Below, piece after piece: positions 1-7,304 of a stretch of 12,461 nucleotides of DNA (positions within the stretch are counted from its first letter, which is position 1; the number at the start of each line of letters is the position of its first letter). Origin of the DNA: BOG-908 sp964244615 (lineage in GTDB: Bacteria > Pseudomonadota > Alphaproteobacteria > Acetobacterales > Acetobacteraceae); the NCBI GenBank assembly GCA_964244615.1, contig CAXTJP010000077.1, positions 1 through 12,461 on the forward strand. The letters run 5' to 3'. The translations under genes and the position numbers were made by a program. A model generated the notes under the pieces. The model had not been told where the DNA came from and did not search any database. It saw only the letters and a list, made by a program, of their open reading frames with translations.

Positions 1-282
1 CGGCCGCTGCGGGCGCGCAGCACGGCGATGCTGGCGGCGGTGGCGCGCATCGCCCGGGGCCGGCTGGTGCTGGTCGGCTGCGGCGGCATCGAGCGCGCCG
101 AGCACGTGCTCGACAAGGTCCGCGCCGGTGCCGACCTGGTGCAGCTCTACACCGGCTTCGTGCTGCAGGGGCCGCCGCTGGTGCGCAACCTGCTCGCCGA
201 CCTCTCCGTGCTGCTGCGCGAGCAGGGCATCCACCGCATCTCCGACCTCAAGGGGGTCGACGCCAGGGGAACCGCTCTTTGA
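1..282 (+). CDS. pyrD: Dihydroorotate dehydrogenase (quinone), C-terminal part
   Basis: This is the last 93 residues of a class 2, membrane-associated, quinone-linked dihydroorotate dehydrogenase, which oxidises dihydroorotate to orotate in pyrimidine synthesis. The 5' part lies outside the window. Visible residues begin with the family's 'GRPL..RST' segment (residues 1-8 here). The glycine-rich GCGGI (26-30) and QLYTG (48-52) follow; these bind the FMN phosphate at the end of the TIM barrel. A C-terminal helix ends in LLREQGI, matching the usual LL..G(F/I/Y) ending. About 16 extra residues follow. The TGA stop at 280-282 shares bases with the ATG of the next gene, so the two are probably co-transcribed and translationally coupled. 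Family assignment rests on motif similarity and is quite secure. Confidence 0.93.
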   Translation, partial: RPLRARSTAMLAAVARIARGRLVLVGCGGIERAEHVLDKVRAGADLVQLYTGFVLQGPPLVRNLLADLSVLLREQGIHRISDLKGVDARGTAL

Positions 283-1133
283 TGCGCCACCTCGACGGCT
301 TCGCGCCGCTGGCGCAGGACCATGACGGCTTCATCGTCGACCTGTGGGGCGTCGTGCATGATGGTATCGCCCCTTATCCCGGCGCCGTCGACTGCCTGCG
401 GCGGCTGCGGGCGGCGGGCAAGCGCGTGGTGCTGCTGTCGAACGCGCCGCGCCGCATCCGGCTGGTGCAGGCGGGGCTGCGCGGGATGGGCGTGCCGGAC
501 GATGGCTACGACGCCATCCTGACCAGCGGCGAGGCGACCCGTACTGCCCTGCTGGAGCGGACCGACCCCTGGTTCGCCGCCCTCGGTCGCCGCGTGCTGC
601 ATATCGGCCCGCAGAAGGACCGCGACATCATCGAGGGGCTCGACCTCGACATCGTGGCCGATCCCGTCAGCGCCGACTTCCTGCTCAACACCGGCCCGGA
701 CGACGAGTCCGGCGACAGCGGCCCCGACCCCTATCTGCCGACCCTGCGCGGGTGCGCCGCGCGCGGCCTGCCGATGCTGTGCGCCAACCCCGACCTGGAG
801 ATCGTGCGCGGCGGCCGCCGCATCATCTGCGCCGGGCTGCTGTCGCGCTTCTACGAGCAGTACGGCGGCCGGGTGCGCTCGATCGGCAAGCCCTACCCCG
901 AGGTCTACGACATCGTCTGCCCGATGCTGGGCGTGGCCCGGCCGCGCATCCTCGCCGTCGGCGACGCGCTGGCGACCGACATCGCCGGCGCGCGCGCGGC
1001 GGGGCTGGGCTCCTGCTGGGTGCTCGGCGGCATCCACGCCGAGATGATCGGCAACGACCATGCCCTCGCCGAGGCCCAGGCCGCCGGCGCCGGCCTGGCA
1101 CCGATCGCCACGGTGCCGCTCTTCGCCTGGTAG
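282..1133 (+). CDS. HAD superfamily class IIA hydrolase-like protein (TIGR01459 type)
   Basis: A 283-residue protein of the class IIA haloacid dehalogenase (NagD/PGP-like) fold. Motif I is D20-L-W-G-V-V-H-D-G, motif II is S53-N54 in LLSNAPR, the cap region spans roughly residues 75-195, motif III is K203 in IGKPYPE and motif IV is VGD228-ALATD233. The second motif-I Asp, normally the general acid/base, is Trp22, as I recall for this alphaproteobacterial subfamily, so phosphatase activity and substrate cannot be assumed. The start is ATG at 282 (overlap TGATG with the pyrD stop); a TTG one codon upstream is less likely. No signal peptide is visible, so it is probably cytoplasmic. Coupling to pyrD suggests a housekeeping nucleotide or sugar-phosphate role, but this is inference. 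Confidence 0.9.
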   Translation: MRHLDGFAPLAQDHDGFIVDLWGVVHDGIAPYPGAVDCLRRLRAAGKRVVLLSNAPRRIRLVQAGLRGMGVPDDGYDAILTSGEATRTALLERTDPWFAALGRRVLHIGPQKDRDIIEGLDLDIVADPVSADFLLNTGPDDESGDSGPDPYLPTLRGCAARGLPMLCANPDLEIVRGGRRIICAGLLSRFYEQYGGRVRSIGKPYPEVYDIVCPMLGVARPRILAVGDALATDIAGARAAGLGSCWVLGGIHAEMIGNDHALAEAQAAGAGLAPIATVPLFAW

Positions 1134-1163
1134 GTTGCGGCTTTCCCGATAAACCGGCTGGTT

Positions 1164-2849
1164 TCAACAGGCGCGGCGGACCAGCGACAGGCGGTCCTTC
1201 TCGCGGTCGAGCACGTTCGCCAGCCGGCCGGGCACCAGTCGGGCCAGGCCCAGCCGGTCGAGGATGGTCCAGGGCAGGCCGGGTGCGGCCCTGCTGTCGA
1301 CGGGCTGCCACTCCTGGCGGCCATCGCCGCAGCGCGCGCCGGCGGAACCCTCGGGCCAGCCATAGATCTCGACCGCGGCGAGATCGCCGACCGGGATGCC
1401 GCCGCGGTCGGGTGACAGCCGGACGGTGGCCGCGAAGTCCGGCGACAGCCGGACATTGCGCGCGAGGTCCGGACGCTCGGCGAACAGCAGCAGGCCAGCG
1501 TCGTTCAACTGGCTGGAGATGTGGATCGGCTGGCCGCGTGCCGCGTAGTCGCGCAGGGCCGGCATCATGTGCGCCGGCGCCGGCGCCAGCGCCATCACCA
1601 GCAGGCAGGGCACCACCAGCAGCAGGGCCGCGGCGGCCAGCAGCGGCCGGCGCAGTCGCGAGAGCAGGTAGCCGGCCAGCGGGATCGCCAGGGCGACGCT
1701 GATGCTGAAGTAGCGGGTGTCGGGCGCGATCACCAGGACGAAGGTGTTGAGCAGGTACTGCCCCAGGAAGGCGGCGCAGGCGAAGATCGCATAGGCGCGC
1801 GGCAGCCCATGCAGGCGCCAGGCGGCCAGCCCGCCGGCGACGCACAGCCACGGCGTCAGCAGCAGGCCGGGATAGGTGAACACGCGCAGCAGCGGGTTCA
1901 CGGTCCAGTGCACCCGGATCAGCGCCGGCACGTCCCAGCGCGCGGCCAGGCTCCAGTTGAACAGCGGCGAGCCGCCGGTGAAGGTGCCGCCCCGGAGGTG
2001 GGCGCTGGGGATCAGCACGTGCCGGCTGTCGATGCGCAGCCGCTCGAACGGGTTGCCGGTCATCGACAGGTAGAACAGCGCCTCCAGCAGCAGCGGCACC
2101 GCATAGCCGACCGCCAGCAGCAGGATGCCGCCCGCCGCCCGCCCGCCTGCCGCCCGCCCGCGCCCCGACGGGTCGGGCCGCAGGCGATCGCACAGGACGA
2201 TCAGCACGCTCAGCGCCAGCGGCACCGCGAGCGAGGTCTGCCGCACCAGGATGCCGCTGCCGCCGAGCAGCCCCGCCGCCAGCAGCAGGATGGCGGCGGT
2301 GCGGCCGGACGAGTGCCGCAGCGCCGTCAGGGTGAGGGCGGTGGCGCCCGTGGCGCACACCGTCTCCATGACCTCGGGGTAGTAGGTCGTCGGCATCCGG
2401 AAGAATAGCGGGGTCGCGGCGGCGACGAAGGCCGTGCACAGGGCCGCGCGGGCATCGAATACGTGGCGGCCGATCCACCAAAGCAGCAGGAGCAGGACGA
2501 CGAACAGCAGCGTGTTCGGCACCATCAGGGCGAAGTCGGACAGGCCGAACAATCGGATGCCGGCGGCGATGGCCAGCACGTAGGGCAGCCTGGTCGCCCA
2601 GTGGTCGGCGGGCAGGTTGATGCCCTCGACCAGCCAGCGCTGCGCCGCCCGGACATAGTGCAGGTCGTCCCAGCCGGCGAACCCGGCGGGCAGCAGGAAG
2701 CTGGCGCAGAGGCAGACGACGATCAGCAGGACCAGAGACGCCGGCGGCAGCACGCCGCCCGCCACGCGCTGCGGCATCACCGGGTCGGAAGATGACCCGG
2801 CTTTCAATGAATACATCTCAGGACCGCCGCATGAACATGCTGGAGGCAT
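1164..2849 (-). CDS. Polytopic glycosyltransferase, GT39/ArnT-like (PMT_2 type)
   Basis: A 561-residue integral membrane protein with about 10 or more hydrophobic helices between residues 35 and 420, followed by a C-terminal soluble domain of about 140 residues. After the first helix comes G59-W-D-D-L-H-Y65, matching the acidic first periplasmic loop of GT-C enzymes that carries the catalytic Asp. APDTRYF (376-382) before a late helix resembles the conserved region of ArnT/PMT-type transferases. Such enzymes move a sugar from a polyprenyl-phosphate donor onto lipid or protein at the periplasmic face. The start at 2849 has AGAGAG about seven bases upstream; an alternative Met lies at 2816. The gene is divergent from the GT2 gene, which could supply its donor. 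The tail contains VRLSPD twice (467-472 approx. and 476-481 approx.). Sugar and acceptor cannot be told from sequence. Confidence 0.82.
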   Translation of the reverse strand: MPPACSCGGPEMYSLKAGSSSDPVMPQRVAGGVLPPASLVLLIVVCLCASFLLPAGFAGWDDLHYVRAAQRWLVEGINLPADHWATRLPYVLAIAAGIRLFGLSDFALMVPNTLLFVVLLLLLWWIGRHVFDARAALCTAFVAAATPLFFRMPTTYYPEVMETVCATGATALTLTALRHSSGRTAAILLLAAGLLGGSGILVRQTSLAVPLALSVLIVLCDRLRPDPSGRGRAAGGRAAGGILLLAVGYAVPLLLEALFYLSMTGNPFERLRIDSRHVLIPSAHLRGGTFTGGSPLFNWSLAARWDVPALIRVHWTVNPLLRVFTYPGLLLTPWLCVAGGLAAWRLHGLPRAYAIFACAAFLGQYLLNTFVLVIAPDTRYFSISVALAIPLAGYLLSRLRRPLLAAAALLLVVPCLLVMALAPAPAHMMPALRDYAARGQPIHISSQLNDAGLLLFAERPDLARNVRLSPDFAATVRLSPDRGGIPVGDLAAVEIYGWPEGSAGARCGDGRQEWQPVDSRAAPGLPWTILDRLGLARLVPGRLANVLDREKDRLSLVRRAC

Positions 2850-3034
2850 AACATCTCTCTAGAACAGGCAGCCAGTCCGGCCCGGCCTCATAAACAAAAG
2901 GTGAGCAGGGGTCATTTATGACTTTCGTTGCGGACAAAGAGACGACAACGTCGTATGCATCAGGCTTACTAGAAATGTTCATCAGATCGGAAGTTCGTCA
3001 TGCAAGCCAGCACGGCCGCAGAGACCGCACTCAC
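2850..3034. promoter_or_regulatory. AT-richer divergent intergenic region between two glycosyltransferase genes
   Basis: The only clearly AT-enriched stretch in this part of the window lies between divergently transcribed glycosyltransferase genes, so it should carry both promoters. A 13-bp inverted repeat ACGAC-AAC-GTCGT sits at 2942-2954. TTGCGG (2928-2933) with TCGTAT 17 bp downstream (2951-2956) is a weak sigma70-like pair for the rightward gene. If the GT2 protein instead starts at the upstream ATG at 2918, part of this region is coding; AGGGG lies about seven bases before that ATG. Individual sites are speculative. Confidence 0.4.
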
Positions 3035-3988
3035 ATGACGCGCATAGCGGTATTGGTCCCTTGTTATAATGAAGAGATCGCCATCGCGAAGGTGGTTCGA
3101 GACTTCCGATACAGTCTCCCCGACGCGACGATCTACGTCTACGACAACAACTCGACCGACAGCACCGGCACCATGGCGCGCTCCGCCGGTGCCGTAGTCA
3201 GGCGCGAGATGCTGCAGGGCAAGGGCTACGTGGTGCGCCGGATGTTCGCCGACATCGAGGCCGACATCTACGTGCTGGTCGACGGCGATGACACCTACGA
3301 CGCCAACGACGCACCGCGCATGGTCAAGCTCCTGGTCGAGGAGCAGCTCGACATGGTCAACGGCGCCCGCGTCACCGACATCAAGGCGGCCTACCGCCCC
3401 GGCCATCGCTTCGGCAACGCCATGCTCACCGGCATGGTCGCCCGCATCTTCGGCAACCGGGTCAGCGACATGCTGTCCGGCTACCGGGTGTTCTCGCGCC
3501 GCTTCGTCAAGACCTTCCCGGCGCTGGCGGCCGGGTTCGAGATCGAGACCGAATTCACCGTGCACGCCCTGGAGCTGGGCATGGCGGTGGGCGAGGTGAG
3601 CACGGCCTATCGCGACCGCCCCGCCGGCTCGACCTCGAAGCTGCGCACCTACACCGACGGCATCCGCATCTTCCGCACCATCGTCACCCTGGTGAAGGAG
3701 GAGCGCCCGCTGCAGTTCTTCTCGCTTATCGGCACGCTGCTGTTGGTGATCAGCCTCGGGCTCGGGCTGCCGGTGATCATCGAGTTCCTGCAGACCAGCC
3801 TGGTGCCGCGCCTGCCAAGCGCGGTGCTGGCGACCGGCCTGGTCCTGCTGTCCTTCCTCTGCTTCGTCTGCGGCCTGATCCTCGATACCGTCACCCGAGG
3901 CCGGCAGGAGGGCAAGCGGCTGGCCTACCTGGCGGTGCCTGCGATCGACGCCGACGCCATGCACCGCCGAAAGGTAGCCGCCGAGTAG
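3035..3988 (+). CDS. GT2 family glycosyltransferase, DPM/polyprenyl-phosphate-sugar synthase-like
   Basis: A 317-residue protein with an N-terminal GT-A domain (residues 1-225). It opens with IAVLVPCYNEE (4-14), then DNNSTD (37-42), GKGYVVRRMF (62-71), the metal-binding D83-G-D-D, SGYRVFSRRF (148-157) and FEIETEF (168-174). Two hydrophobic helices follow at about 228-250 and 263-285. This arrangement matches dolichyl/undecaprenyl-phosphate mannose or glucose synthases, which transfer a sugar from a nucleotide donor to polyprenyl phosphate at the cytoplasmic face. Start choice: the frame is open back to ATG 2918, adding 39 residues. That extension looks non-family and uses rare codons (TTA, CTA, AGA), and the conserved domain begins right after ATG 3035, so 3035 is preferred. 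Neither start has an ideal ribosome site. It likely feeds the flanking GT-C enzymes. Confidence 0.87.
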   Translation: MTRIAVLVPCYNEEIAIAKVVRDFRYSLPDATIYVYDNNSTDSTGTMARSAGAVVRREMLQGKGYVVRRMFADIEADIYVLVDGDDTYDANDAPRMVKLLVEEQLDMVNGARVTDIKAAYRPGHRFGNAMLTGMVARIFGNRVSDMLSGYRVFSRRFVKTFPALAAGFEIETEFTVHALELGMAVGEVSTAYRDRPAGSTSKLRTYTDGIRIFRTIVTLVKEERPLQFFSLIGTLLLVISLGLGLPVIIEFLQTSLVPRLPSAVLATGLVLLSFLCFVCGLILDTVTRGRQEGKRLAYLAVPAIDADAMHRRKVAAE

Positions 3989-3994
3989 GGAGCC

Positions 3995-4028
3995 GCGTCG
4001 GACATCGCCCGAGGGAGCTGTCCGACGC
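3995..4028 (+). terminator. Hairpin after the GT2 gene
   Basis: A perfect 10-bp inverted repeat, GCGTCGGACA (3995-4004) and TGTCCGACGC (4019-4028), with a 14-base loop, starts six bases after the GT2 stop codon. A second small hairpin, ATCGG-CTGG-CCGAT, follows at 4030-4043. Neither has a T-tract, so they may attenuate transcription or stabilise mRNA ends rather than act as classic intrinsic terminators before the next same-strand gene. Confidence 0.45.
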
Positions 4029-4152
4029 CATCGGCTGGCCGATCTCACATGCAGCCCGTTTATGACGGACCGGAGCATGACCGGCGCATCACGCGCGATC
4101 CAGTGTAGGCTGGCGTTCCCGAAGGCCGGTTTGGCATACGGGTATTCAGCAA

Positions 4153-5865
4153 ATGACGGGATCGAGCGACCTGATGACCGACCTGAACCACCGTGAGAAT
4201 AATTCTTCGAAAATAACGACCTCCGGTTCGAAGCTCACATCATTGGCCCTGGTCCTGCTCCTCCTCGGATTGGCGGAAGGGTTCATCGCCACCTTCCACC
4301 TGCCGAAGGCGCTGGATGTCCTGCTCGCCCTGGCCTATGGACTTGCCAGCGGCCTTCTCATCCTCTACGGCGCCCGCAGCGGCATGCCTGGTGCGGCGGC
4401 GGGAAATATCGTCGTCACGGGGCGCGCGGTTATCGCCTGCGCGGGCATCCTCGTGCTGCTGCTGGCCTATGGCATCCTGCAGGCGTTCCCGAACTCCGCG
4501 GACGAGTACGGCTACACCTATCTCGCCGCCACGCTGCGCCACCACCGGCTGTGGAACGCCTCGTTTCCCGCCAGCCTGCACGACGTCCTGATGACGATCT
4601 ACCTGCCGGACCAGGACGGAAAGCGGCTGTCGCAATATCCGCCGGGCTGGCCGGCGGTGCTGTCGCTGTTCCCGCCCTCGCTCTCCGCCCTCGCCAATCC
4701 GCTCCTGGGCCTGCTCTCGGCGCTGCTGCTGCTCTCGGCGTTCCGGGAGCTGCGGATCGCGCCGCATCTGATCGCGCCGCTGCTGGCGATCGGCATCCTC
4801 GCTCCGTTCACCCTGTTCAACAACGCCTCGTTCTACAACCACACCCTCGCCGCCACCTGCCTGCTGGCGATCGCGTGCTTCGACCTGCGCGAGCAGCGGC
4901 GGCCGTCGGCCGGGAACCAGGCGGCGATCGGCTTCGGCTTCTCGGTGCTGCTCACCGACCGCTACGAGATCTTCATGATGGCCTTCGTCCTCTACGTGGC
5001 GGACGGGATGCTGCGTCGCAGGGCACGCTTCGTCACCGCCTCGTTGGTCGCGGCCATCGCGGCGCTGCCGGTGGTGCTGGCGTTCGGCTATTATAACTGG
5101 CGCATCACCGGCAGCCCGCTGACCACCACGCTGGCCTGGGGGGCGCCCAACATCAGCTACGGCCTGCACGCCACCGGTATGAACGGCGCCAATACGCCGG
5201 CGAAGATGGTGGCCAATAACGGCCGCTTCGTCACCGAATGGGCGGAATTCGCCAGCTGCGCCATCCTGCCGTTCCTGGCCGCGGCCCTGTGGCGGCGGAC
5301 GACCGCGCGGACCCTGCGCTGGTTCGACCTGATGCTGCCGGCCAGCGTGCTGTTCTTCGTGTTCTATCCCGACGATGGCGGCTTCCAGTATGGCCCGCGC
5401 TACTGGTTTGCCGGCTGGGTGCTGCTGCCGTTAAGCCTTGCCGCCGGCTTCGGCAACGCGGACAGCTGGAACTTCCGTCGCTGGAGCGTCGATCCGGTCC
5501 GCCTGGCCGCCCTGCAGACGGCGGCCTATATCGGCTTCACCGCCGGCTACGCCATCTTCGCCGCGATCCAGATCCACGTGCGCCGGGAGCCGCTGCAGGC
5601 GGCCGCCCTGGCCCCGGCGCCGGCGATGGTGCTGTTCGGCGAGTATGCCCTGCGCTACGTGCCGTGGCAGGTGAGGACCATCCCGATGTATCCGTTCGAC
5701 TATACCCGCAACGGTCCCGATGGCCTCGGCCCGGTGGCGCTGGCGCGCGACCTCGGCGCCGAGCGCACCGCCCTGCTGTGCCAGCAGGTCACCGACCGCA
5801 CGCTGTGGCGGCTGCGCCTGACCGGATCGCCGCCGGTGGCCCGGCTGGAGCGGGCCTGCCCCTAG
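4153..5865 (+). CDS. Polytopic membrane glycosyltransferase, GT39-like
   Basis: A 570-residue membrane protein with about 10-12 hydrophobic helices between residues 28 and 485 and a roughly 80-residue C-terminal tail. The first large periplasmic loop after helix 3 holds S115-A-D-E-Y-G-Y121, an acidic GT-C motif, and QYPPGWP (161-167), typical of GT39-like bacterial transferases. FNNASFYNH (222-230) and YGPRYWF (413-419) are further family-like positions. It probably transfers sugar from a polyprenyl-phosphate donor, plausibly the product of the preceding GT2 gene 164 bp upstream on the same strand. It is unlike the minus-strand GT-C gene except in overall plan. The start is ATG 4153; ATG 4174 is an alternative. 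Neither has a strong Shine-Dalgarno sequence, and the first codons are AT-richer. Acceptor unknown. Confidence 0.8.
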   Translation: MTGSSDLMTDLNHRENNSSKITTSGSKLTSLALVLLLLGLAEGFIATFHLPKALDVLLALAYGLASGLLILYGARSGMPGAAAGNIVVTGRAVIACAGILVLLLAYGILQAFPNSADEYGYTYLAATLRHHRLWNASFPASLHDVLMTIYLPDQDGKRLSQYPPGWPAVLSLFPPSLSALANPLLGLLSALLLLSAFRELRIAPHLIAPLLAIGILAPFTLFNNASFYNHTLAATCLLAIACFDLREQRRPSAGNQAAIGFGFSVLLTDRYEIFMMAFVLYVADGMLRRRARFVTASLVAAIAALPVVLAFGYYNWRITGSPLTTTLAWGAPNISYGLHATGMNGANTPAKMVANNGRFVTEWAEFASCAILPFLAAALWRRTTARTLRWFDLMLPASVLFFVFYPDDGGFQYGPRYWFAGWVLLPLSLAAGFGNADSWNFRRWSVDPVRLAALQTAAYIGFTAGYAIFAAIQIHVRREPLQAAALAPAPAMVLFGEYALRYVPWQVRTIPMYPFDYTRNGPDGLGPVALARDLGAERTALLCQQVTDRTLWRLRLTGSPPVARLERACP

Positions 5866-6081
5866 AGCGTGATCACCTTGATCATGCTCTGCTTGACTGA
5901 GGACAGCGTGATCACCTTGATCATGCTCTGCTTGACNNNNNNNNNNNNNNNNNNNNNNNNNNNNNNNNNNNNNNNNNNNNNNNNNNNNNNNNNNNNNNNN
6001 NNNNNNNNNNNNNNNNNNNNNNNNNNNNNNNNNNNNGAGGACAGCGTGATCACCTTGATCATGCTCTGCTTGACTGAGGAA
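5866..6081. repeat. Tandem array of 39-bp hairpin-forming units
   Basis: Unit copies begin at 5866, 5905 (cut by the N gap after 32 bases) and 6043; six bases of another copy precede the last one. The visible bases are identical except the final base of the last unit (A instead of C). Each unit has a near-perfect palindrome, AGCGTGATCA-CCT-TGATCATGCT, followed by a 15-base linker TGCTTGACTGAGGAC. The first copy can form an 11-bp stem with one G-U pair, using the last G of the preceding TAG (arms 5865-5875 and 5879-5889). There are two GATC sites per unit. The array lies between convergent genes, so it could act as a terminator or a REP-like element. Bases 6082-6195 hold nothing else that I recognise. 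Confidence 0.9.
5937..6036. other. Assembly gap (100 N) inside the tandem array
   Basis: Exactly 100 unknown bases, a conventional placeholder length. The sequence breaks after unit base 32 and resumes at unit base 34, so both gap edges lie inside the repeat. The gap is most simply an unresolved or collapsed array. Its true length is unknown. Confidence 0.97.
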
Positions 6082-6195
6082 AGAGCAGCTTAATCCGGTC
6101 AGCCTAGAGTTCGATTAGAATGTGCAGGTTGGCAGCGATCGTCGCTTCCGATCCCCAAAGCGGGCAGGGAGCCGTATGGACCTATCCTGCTTGGC

Positions 6196-7218
6196 CTACA
6201 CCAATCCGTAGCTGAGAAGGCTCTCGCCCGCGGCGATCACCGCCTCCTCCAGCGGTCGTAGAGGGCGACCGAGGATCGATTGGGCTTTAGTGGACGCGTA
6301 GATGCGGCGTTTGCCGAGGTCGGCCGCCAGGAAGCGTGCATCGGCATTGAACAAGCCTGCCGCCCGGATCAGCCAATCAGGAGCCTCGCGCGCGGATACC
6401 TTCGACGCCCTCTCGCCCAGATGTCGCTTCAGGGTTGCGGCGATTTCCCGGAACCATAGTGGCGCGCCCGCGGCGATGATCCGTTCACCCACGGCGCGAT
6501 CGTCCGTCAGCGCCTTGACGTGGAGTTCGGCCGCATCGCGCGTGTCCACGCCGCAGAAGCTCACACGAGGCAAGAGCGGAAGACGGCCGGTGAGCATACG
6601 CAGCGGAAGCTCCAGCGAGCCCGAGACGGCGGGTCCCAGCACCGGCCCCTGCACGAAGCCGGGCAAGATGGTGGTGAGCTTGAGTTCGGCTCCTGCCGTG
6701 CCGGCCAGTGCCCAGGCATCCTTCTCGGCCAGCGTCTTGGATCGCGCATAGGGACCGACGCTCTTGTCCGACAGGTCGGTCCAGACAGTCTCATCCGTCG
6801 GCGCGCCTCCGGATACGCGGGGGCTCGCGGCCACCGTGGACGACGTCATCACGACGCGGCGCACCCCGGCGCGCCGCGCTGCCTGCATCACGCGCCGCAC
6901 GCCTTCACGCGCCGGCTTCTCGAGGTCCTGGTTCCGATACTCCCGCACGGGCATCGGCGAGGCGACGTGGACGACCTGCCCGGACCCTTCCATCGCCTCG
7001 TCCCAGCCCGCATCGGATAGCAGGTTCGCGGCGTGGAAACTCAGCAGCTGAGTCGGCACGTGGCGTTCCAGCGTGCTGCGAACGTCATCGGCTCGGGCAA
7101 GATCGCGGATTGTCGTGCGGACGGGTCTGCCTGCTTCCAGAAGCTTGATGATAACGAAGCCGGCCAGGTAGCCGGACCCGCCTGTGACCAACACCGGGCC
7201 TTCCACATCCTTGTCCAT
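6196..7218 (-). CDS. NAD(P)-dependent extended-SDR oxidoreductase (dihydroflavonol reductase/epimerase-like)
   Basis: A 340-residue extended short-chain dehydrogenase. The N-terminal Rossmann nucleotide-binding motif is V11-T-G-G-S-G-Y-L-A-G. Then come HVASP (84-88), the catalytic region TSS (125-127) and the Y157-ARS-K161 pair, with ILPGFVQGP (184-192) in the substrate domain. This pattern fits the dihydroflavonol-4-reductase/cinnamyl-CoA reductase-like branch, which reduces aldehydes or ketones with NADPH. The true substrate cannot be read from sequence. The start at 7218 is well supported by GGAGGAGCAGGAAG just upstream; the frame runs further upstream, but without family similarity. The gene is divergent from an HxlR regulator 86 bp away, a common arrangement in which the regulator controls the oxidoreductase. 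Its G/C bias is milder than that of the flanking core genes, which hints at acquisition. Confidence 0.87.
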   Translation of the reverse strand: MDKDVEGPVLVTGGSGYLAGFVIIKLLEAGRPVRTTIRDLARADDVRSTLERHVPTQLLSFHAANLLSDAGWDEAMEGSGQVVHVASPMPVREYRNQDLEKPAREGVRRVMQAARRAGVRRVVMTSSTVAASPRVSGGAPTDETVWTDLSDKSVGPYARSKTLAEKDAWALAGTAGAELKLTTILPGFVQGPVLGPAVSGSLELPLRMLTGRLPLLPRVSFCGVDTRDAAELHVKALTDDRAVGERIIAAGAPLWFREIAATLKRHLGERASKVSAREAPDWLIRAAGLFNADARFLAADLGKRRIYASTKAQSILGRPLRPLEEAVIAAGESLLSYGLV

Positions 7219-7304
7219 GTTGCTTCCTGCTCCTCCACGACGGCCGTGGTATCTGAAAGTGACCAGAGCTAGGCCGAGGCTGGATCGAGCTGCAAGGAGG
7301 CACC
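7219..7304. promoter_or_regulatory. Divergent promoter region, SDR / hxlR-type regulator
   Basis: An 86-bp spacer between divergent start codons. It contains the SDR ribosome site, an inverted repeat CCACG-ACGGC-CGTGG (7235-7249) with the perfect core palindrome ACGGCCGT (7240-7247), and AAGGAGG (7294-7300) ahead of the regulator's TTG start. The palindrome is a candidate operator for the HxlR protein. I cannot assign -35/-10 boxes with confidence. Confidence 0.45.

Noticed and set aside
147..1061. Minus-strand open frame opposite the HAD gene
   Set aside because: Composition is His/Asp/Gln-rich antisense sequence without recognisable domains; the plus-strand HAD motifs are clear.
1151..1164. 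AAACC-GGCT-GGTTT hairpin between the HAD gene and the convergent GT gene as a terminator
   Set aside because: The stem has only five pairs, three of them A-T, with no T-tract, and it overlaps the GT stop codon; too weak to list.
823..2481. Alternative minus-strand frame over the first GT39-like gene
   Set aside because: It is Arg/Pro/Ala-rich and lacks the hydrophobic periodicity; the frame ending at 1164 encodes a coherent membrane protein.
5866..6081. CRISPR array
   Set aside because: The copies are directly adjacent with a constant linker and no variable spacers, and no cas gene is present.
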